DNA of 64,000 bases from Paenochrobactrum glaciei (GTDB taxonomy: Bacteria; Pseudomonadota; Alphaproteobacteria; Rhizobiales; Rhizobiaceae): positions 35,715 through 99,714 of the forward strand of contig NZ_BAAADE010000009.1 in NCBI RefSeq assembly GCF_039522165.1, in the 5' to 3' direction. The position numbers were made by a program, and so were the translations under genes. How positions within the stretch are numbered: position 1 is the stretch's first letter; each line of letters begins with the position of its first letter. Of the stretch, positions 60,331-64,000 are shown piece by piece. The notes beneath the pieces are model-generated. The model had not been told where the DNA came from and ran no database searches. It saw only the letters and a program-made list of their open reading frames with translations.

Positions 60331-61315
60331 CTGTCAAACGAATACGAGGGTCGATCAGGGTATAAATGACATCAACCAATGCATTGGTAATAACGACCAA
60401 AATCGAGCTCAGAAAGAAAATACCCAAAAGCAAGTTGAGATCACGTGCGAATAGAGCTTCATAAGCAAGCAATCCGAGCCCCGGCCATCCGAAAACAGAT
60501 TCAATAATAACTGAGCCACCCAGCATTGCTGAAACCTGCACACCTGCCATTGTGACAACAGGAATAATTGCATTACGTAGCGCATGATGCATTACGATAT
60601 GACTATTAGATAAGCCTTTGGCGCGTGCGGTTTTAATGAAGTCTTGTCCGAGTGTTTCCAACATCGAAGCTCTCATAAGGCGTGTATAAAGCGCCATGTA
60701 AAAAAATGAGAGGGCAATTGCTGGCAAGACCAAATGATGTGCCACATCAAGGATATAACGGAAGCCGGTCAGTGACGTGCCAATGGTCTCGTATCCACTC
60801 GTTGGAAACCAGCCAAGATTGAGTGAAAACAAAATGATCAACATTAAGCCGACCCAGAAAAGCGGGGTAGCATAAGTGATGATAGCAAGGATCATAATGA
60901 CGTAGCTAACATAAGTACGGTCACGAATAGCTGCTATAGCACCAAGCAGAATGCCAAAGCTGATTGATAATATCATCGAGGTAAACATCAGAAGCGCAGT
61001 GGCACCCAGGCGTTCAAAAATAAGGGAAGAAATTTCCCGCCCATGGCGGAAAGAATAACCAAGGTCAAAAACAAGCAGGTTTTTCATATAGTTTATGAAC
61101 TGCACCCAAAGTGGTTGATCAAGGCCGAACTGCGCACGTATTTGTGCCATATATTCTTCTGTTGCCGAGCCAGCTTCTCCGGCAAGCACCTGAGCTGCGT
61201 CGCCTGGAGCCAGGCGGATCAGGAAAAAATTCACAACGACAATTGCAATAATAATAGGGATACCGTGCAAGATACGGCTCAAGACATATTTACCGTTTGC
61301 AAACCACATAGCCAT
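60314..61315 (-). CDS. peptide/nickel-type ABC transporter permease (DppB type)
   Basis: 333 aa with six membrane segments. FFLIRLAPGDAAQVLAG near 31-47 is the DppB N-terminal signature and KTARAKGLSNSHIVMHHALRNAI near 225-248 the coupling loop. It follows the binding-protein gene by 67 bp, which contain a hairpin. Confidence 0.92.
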   Translation of the reverse strand: MAMWFANGKYVLSRILHGIPIIIAIVVVNFFLIRLAPGDAAQVLAGEAGSATEEYMAQIRAQFGLDQPLWVQFINYMKNLLVFDLGYSFRHGREISSLIFERLGATALLMFTSMILSISFGILLGAIAAIRDRTYVSYVIMILAIITYATPLFWVGLMLIILFSLNLGWFPTSGYETIGTSLTGFRYILDVAHHLVLPAIALSFFYMALYTRLMRASMLETLGQDFIKTARAKGLSNSHIVMHHALRNAIIPVVTMAGVQVSAMLGGSVIIESVFGWPGLGLLAYEALFARDLNLLLGIFFLSSILVVITNALVDVIYTLIDPRIRLTGGRHG

Positions 61316-61338
61316 AGACTTTCTTTGACAATATTATT

Positions 61339-61367
61339 GCAGATCCCGGTACATCGCCGGGATCTGC
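61339..61367 (-). repeat. hairpin after the Dpp-type binding-protein gene
   Basis: Perfect 11-bp arms GCAGATCCCGG (61339-61349) and CCGGGATCTGC (61357-61367), loop of 7 nt, in the gap between the binding protein and the DppB-type permease on the minus strand. Confidence 0.6.
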
Positions 61368-61382
61368 CACGATCAAAAAATG

Positions 61383-62984
61383 TTATTTTTCGACCCAGAC
61401 GTCATAAAGTCCGCCACGTAAGCCAAGTGGAGACGTAATCAGATCTTTGACGCGGCTACTTTGCATTGCAACCAGATCCATATCCATGATCCAAATAATA
61501 GGGCTGTCGTCGACGAGAATGCGCTGCAATTCATGGAAATACTCATTGCGCTTTACGGGATCTGCTTCCGTCTGAGCGGCTTCCCAAAGTTCATCTACTT
61601 TAGGATTTGAATATTGAGCAACATTTCCGAATGGTACTTCTTTATTGATGTTTTTTGACCAGGTATTACGCTGGACGCCAAGTGTTGGATCCGCCATGCC
61701 GATAGACCAAGTGGACGTCATATTGAAATCGTAATTATTGTGAACTTCGCGAACGAAGGTTGGATAATCACGAGTTCGCAGCTCAACATCAATGCCAACA
61801 CGGGCAAGCTGCTGTTTAATCACTTCGCCCATACGTCGCCAATCTTCACCAAAGGTTGCAACGTCGTGAATGATCTTAAAGCGCTTACCGTCTGCTTGAA
61901 CGGGGTAGCCTGCATCATCAAGCAATTTGTTAGCAATATCTAGACGATCTTTAACTGTAAAATCCGTTACACCCTCATCTGTCCAGGCACCAGCTCCTTT
62001 GACAAAGGATGAGATTGGCCCGACTGCAGGCTTGCCAAAACCATACCAGACTGTATCGATAATCCGCTTGCGGTCGATCGCGTAAGCAACGGCCTGCCGC
62101 ACCTCTTTCTTGTCAAAGGGTGCCGCATTGGTATTAAGCTCCAGCATCATCACCGGAGCGATAGCTTCATAACCGCCGTAAGCGATTGAAACATTATCAA
62201 GCTGTTCTAAGCGGCGCATTTCAACTGGATTAATCGTTCCAAAGGTTGCAACATCAATCTCACCACTTTCAAGACCAGCTGCGCGTGTTGCAGCATCAGC
62301 AACAAAACGGAAAATCAAGGTGTCGAGATAAGGACGACCGTCACGCCAATAATCAGGATTACGCTCTAGCTGGATATGGCTGCCTTTTGACCACTCGACG
62401 AACCGATAAGGTCCTGTGCCGATAGGCGCATTAACTGCTGGGTTATTACGAAAATCAGTTCCTTCATAAATATGCTTTGGAACAATAGGCGTCTCTAGGC
62501 TTGAAAGCCCTTTCATAAGCGGCAAATATGGGTGATCGAGCTTTAAAACGACCGTCAAATCATCCGGAGTTTCAATGGCATTTACAGGTCCGAGATTGCC
62601 TTTGCCACGTGGATGATACTGTTTAACAACTTCCAGCAAAGAGAATTTTACATCTGCTGATGTGAAAGGTTTGCCGTCATGCCACTTGACGCCGTCACGA
62701 AGTTTGAAAGTGACGGTTTTACCATCCTCACTGACTTCCCAACTGGTAGAAAGCGACGGCTTAGGGTTGAGATCGGTATCATACTCAAGCAAGCCATCAA
62801 AAATCTTGGTTGCGATTTCAGCAGTAGTCGGCGCTGAACTTAATGCATTTGTAATAAGTGACGGCTCAGGCGTTGTCGTGATAACAATGCTGCCACCTTG
62901 CTGCTGCGCGTTGACATGCAGGCTGCCGAAAAGCGCACTGGCTGCGAGTGCACTGGAAAATATAAATTTTCTTGCAAAGAACAA
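61383..62984 (-). CDS. peptide/nickel-type ABC transporter substrate-binding protein (SBP family 5)
   Basis: 533 aa when started at the TTG at 62984, which has a strong GGGAGGGG ribosome-binding site 4 bp upstream and gives a clean signal peptide (FFARKFIFSSALAASALFG, cleavage near NAQQQ). The ATG at 63038 would add an 18-residue polar tail before it. The mature chain is SBP_bac_5: AEIATKIFDGLLEYD near 50, WEVSEDGKTVTFKLRDGVKWHDGKPFTSADVKFS region near 85-115 and GTGPYRFVEW near 190. It captures a peptide-like or other polar ligand for DppBCDF and is first in the minus-strand operon that ends in a Mo hydroxylase. Confidence 0.9.
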   Translation of the reverse strand: MFFARKFIFSSALAASALFGSLHVNAQQQGGSIVITTTPEPSLITNALSSAPTTAEIATKIFDGLLEYDTDLNPKPSLSTSWEVSEDGKTVTFKLRDGVKWHDGKPFTSADVKFSLLEVVKQYHPRGKGNLGPVNAIETPDDLTVVLKLDHPYLPLMKGLSSLETPIVPKHIYEGTDFRNNPAVNAPIGTGPYRFVEWSKGSHIQLERNPDYWRDGRPYLDTLIFRFVADAATRAAGLESGEIDVATFGTINPVEMRRLEQLDNVSIAYGGYEAIAPVMMLELNTNAAPFDKKEVRQAVAYAIDRKRIIDTVWYGFGKPAVGPISSFVKGAGAWTDEGVTDFTVKDRLDIANKLLDDAGYPVQADGKRFKIIHDVATFGEDWRRMGEVIKQQLARVGIDVELRTRDYPTFVREVHNNYDFNMTSTWSIGMADPTLGVQRNTWSKNINKEVPFGNVAQYSNPKVDELWEAAQTEADPVKRNEYFHELQRILVDDSPIIWIMDMDLVAMQSSRVKDLITSPLGLRGGLYDVWVEK

Positions 62985-63063
62985 TTGACCCCTCCCGTGG
63001 TGTTGTACACTGCTGCAAGTGCTATGGCTTTTGCCCAAGGACTCGCATCATTGTTGCTCTTAA

Positions 63064-63091
63064 TAATTATCGCCTCATGATAAATTTGCAA
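63064..63091 (-). promoter_or_regulatory. candidate promoter of the Dpp/hydroxylase operon
   Basis: Reading the minus strand, TTGCAA (63086-63091) and TAATTA (63064-63069) stand 16 bp apart, about 80 bp before the TTG start of the binding protein. The divergent XRE gene starts about 75 bp away on the other side. Confidence 0.4.
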
Positions 63092-63165
63092 GATAATTTT
63101 TAGACTGGATAGAATTTTCTTTAAAGACTATACAAACTTGAGTGATACTTAGGAGACTTGGCGTG

Positions 63166-63768
63166 ATGAATGTTGAACAATTGGAGCTGCCATCCGATTC
63201 CATTCTTGATAGTCTGGGGGAGCGTATTCGCGCATTGCGCACTCAGCGCAATATGACATTGCAAGAACTCTCAGCTCAGTGCCAAGTTTCGGTTGCGATG
63301 CTCAGCCACATTGAACTCAACCGCTCTACACCATCAATTAAGGTGCTTGATCGCATTCGCCACGGCCTCGGAGTGCCTTTTGGGGCGCTTTTCGAAGAAA
63401 ATCCCCAAGATAATAAGGAAACAGAGGCAACCGTTGTCATGCGGCGTAATGAACGGCCGCTTCTTAGGTTCGACTCTACGGGTCTTGTGAAGGAGTTACT
63501 CTCTCCTGTGCGCGGGACGCAGCTTGAAATGATGCTGCTACGTCTTCAGCCTAACGGCTACTCTGGCGATGAGCCTTGGCGTCGAGTTGGGGAAAAATGC
63601 GGCATCGTGCTCAATGGTAGTTTCGAACTCACTATTGGCTCGTCTCCGTATAATTTGAATGAAGGAGACGCCTTCCAGTTCGATAGTTCTGCGCCACATA
63701 TGTTTAAAAACACATATGATGGGGAGAGTGTTATCATGTGGATTATCTTATCAAGAGAATTTGGGTAG
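63166..63768 (+). CDS. XRE-family regulator with C-terminal cupin sensor
   Basis: 200 aa from ATG 63166 (AGGAG 10 bp upstream; a GTG at 63163 with better spacing is equally possible). HTH at about 18-72 (RIRALRTQRNMTLQELSAQCQ and LSHIELNRSTPSIKVL regions), cupin_2 barrel at about 105-195 (VGEKCGIVLNG, LNEGDAFQFDSSAPHMF). It is divergent from the nine-gene Dpp/hydroxylase operon and is the obvious regulator of it. It has the same build as the cupin-XRE at 25844. Confidence 0.88.
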   Translation: MNVEQLELPSDSILDSLGERIRALRTQRNMTLQELSAQCQVSVAMLSHIELNRSTPSIKVLDRIRHGLGVPFGALFEENPQDNKETEATVVMRRNERPLLRFDSTGLVKELLSPVRGTQLEMMLLRLQPNGYSGDEPWRRVGEKCGIVLNGSFELTIGSSPYNLNEGDAFQFDSSAPHMFKNTYDGESVIMWIILSREFG

Positions 63769-63879
63769 TTTTTATCACGGATTTTAATTTGTAGAATAAT
63801 CTAAAATACAGTTCATAGACTATTGGTGCCACTATAAACGGCACCAGTTGATATCGTTTAATATTCTATCATCTTGACG

Positions 63880-64000
63880 TGAGCCCCGCAAACTCCTCCA
63901 GATTTTGGTAGAGTTCAATCCTTGGTAGGAGATGGACAATGAAACGCTCACGGTTTTCAGACGAACAGATAATCGGGATGATTAAAGAGCAGGAAGCTGG
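63880..64000 (+). mobile_element. left end of an IS3-family insertion sequence (truncated by window edge)
   Basis: TGAGCCCCGCAAA at 63880 begins with the TG usual for IS3-family terminal repeats and lies 59 bp before a transposase OrfA start. The other end is outside the window, so the boundaries and any target-site duplication cannot be confirmed. Confidence 0.6.
63939..64000 (+). CDS. IS3-family transposase OrfA, N-terminal fragment (runs off right edge)
   Basis: Only 20 full codons are visible, starting MKRSRFSDEQIIGMIKEQ, the very conserved opening of OrfA (HTH_Tnp_1/IS3) in IS3-family elements. AGGAG precedes the ATG by 7 bp. OrfA supplies the DNA-binding part; the OrfB integrase would follow by frameshift outside the window. 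Confidence 0.85.
   Translation, partial: MKRSRFSDEQIIGMIKEQEA

Noticed and set aside
1..64000. CRISPR arrays, tRNA or rRNA genes, riboswitches, prophage genes
   Set aside because: I looked for regular repeats, cloverleaf-like segments, long conserved leaders and phage structural genes and saw none that I can support.

Overview
Organism and scale. The window reads as chromosome or large replicon of an alphaproteobacterium, most likely Hyphomicrobiales and possibly a Brucellaceae-type genus (inference from the gene families: AztD-type zinc chaperone, many TRAP/ABC importers, MocR and LysR regulators). Base composition is moderate and clearly below that of typical Brucella or Rhizobium by eye. 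Coding density is high. I saw no rRNA, tRNA, CRISPR array or prophage.

Layout. (1) 1-11.6 kb, plus strand: a carboxylic-acid catabolic operon. It holds the end of a family I CoA-transferase beta subunit, a CaiB/BaiF CoA-transferase, a class II aldolase, TRAP membrane subunits, a benzoylformate-decarboxylase-like TPP enzyme, a semialdehyde dehydrogenase, the TRAP binding protein, an AhpD-like protein, an AcuI-type reductase and an AMP-forming acyl-CoA ligase. It is closed by a strong terminator. (2) 11.7-14.4 kb: zinc chaperone AztD behind two Zur-like palindromes, then a COG0523 GTPase. (3) 14.4-19.2 kb, minus: four-gene efflux operon (DUF1656, HlyD, FUSC, TolC-like lipoprotein). (4) 19.6-25.6 kb: an outer-membrane protein, a MOSC protein, a MocR regulator and a large autotransporter. 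(5) 25.8-33.4 kb: cupin-XRE regulator, complete branched-chain-type (HAAT) ABC importer, cysteine hydrolase and a convergent glutamine-synthetase-like ligase. (6) 33.5-36.4 kb: TetR/HPP pair and an exported CHRD protein. (7) 36.5-44.3 kb: a minus-strand series LysR, haloacetate-dehalogenase-like hydrolase, LysR and Ssu/Tau-type ABC importer, divergent from an AroE paralogue plus FAD oxidoreductase. (8) 44.4-63.8 kb: two facing operons, each joining a three-subunit molybdenum hydroxylase to its own importer. The plus-strand operon (TetR-controlled) has CoxM/S/L/G-like genes, a TRAP transporter and XdhC. The minus-strand operon (next to a cupin-XRE regulator) has a Dpp-type ABC transporter, an 85-aa orphan protein and a PaoABC-like hydroxylase. 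(9) The window ends inside an IS3-family element.

How it fits together. The recurring plan is one local regulator, one high-affinity importer and one short oxidative or CoA-dependent pathway. The most unusual part is region 8: two different Mo hydroxylases with two importers and one XdhC maturation factor, next to an IS end, which suggests an acquired catabolic island for N-heterocyclic or aromatic compounds. The substrate is not shown by sequence. All five solute-binding-protein genes are followed by a hairpin before the next cistron, which fits differential expression of binding protein over membrane subunits.
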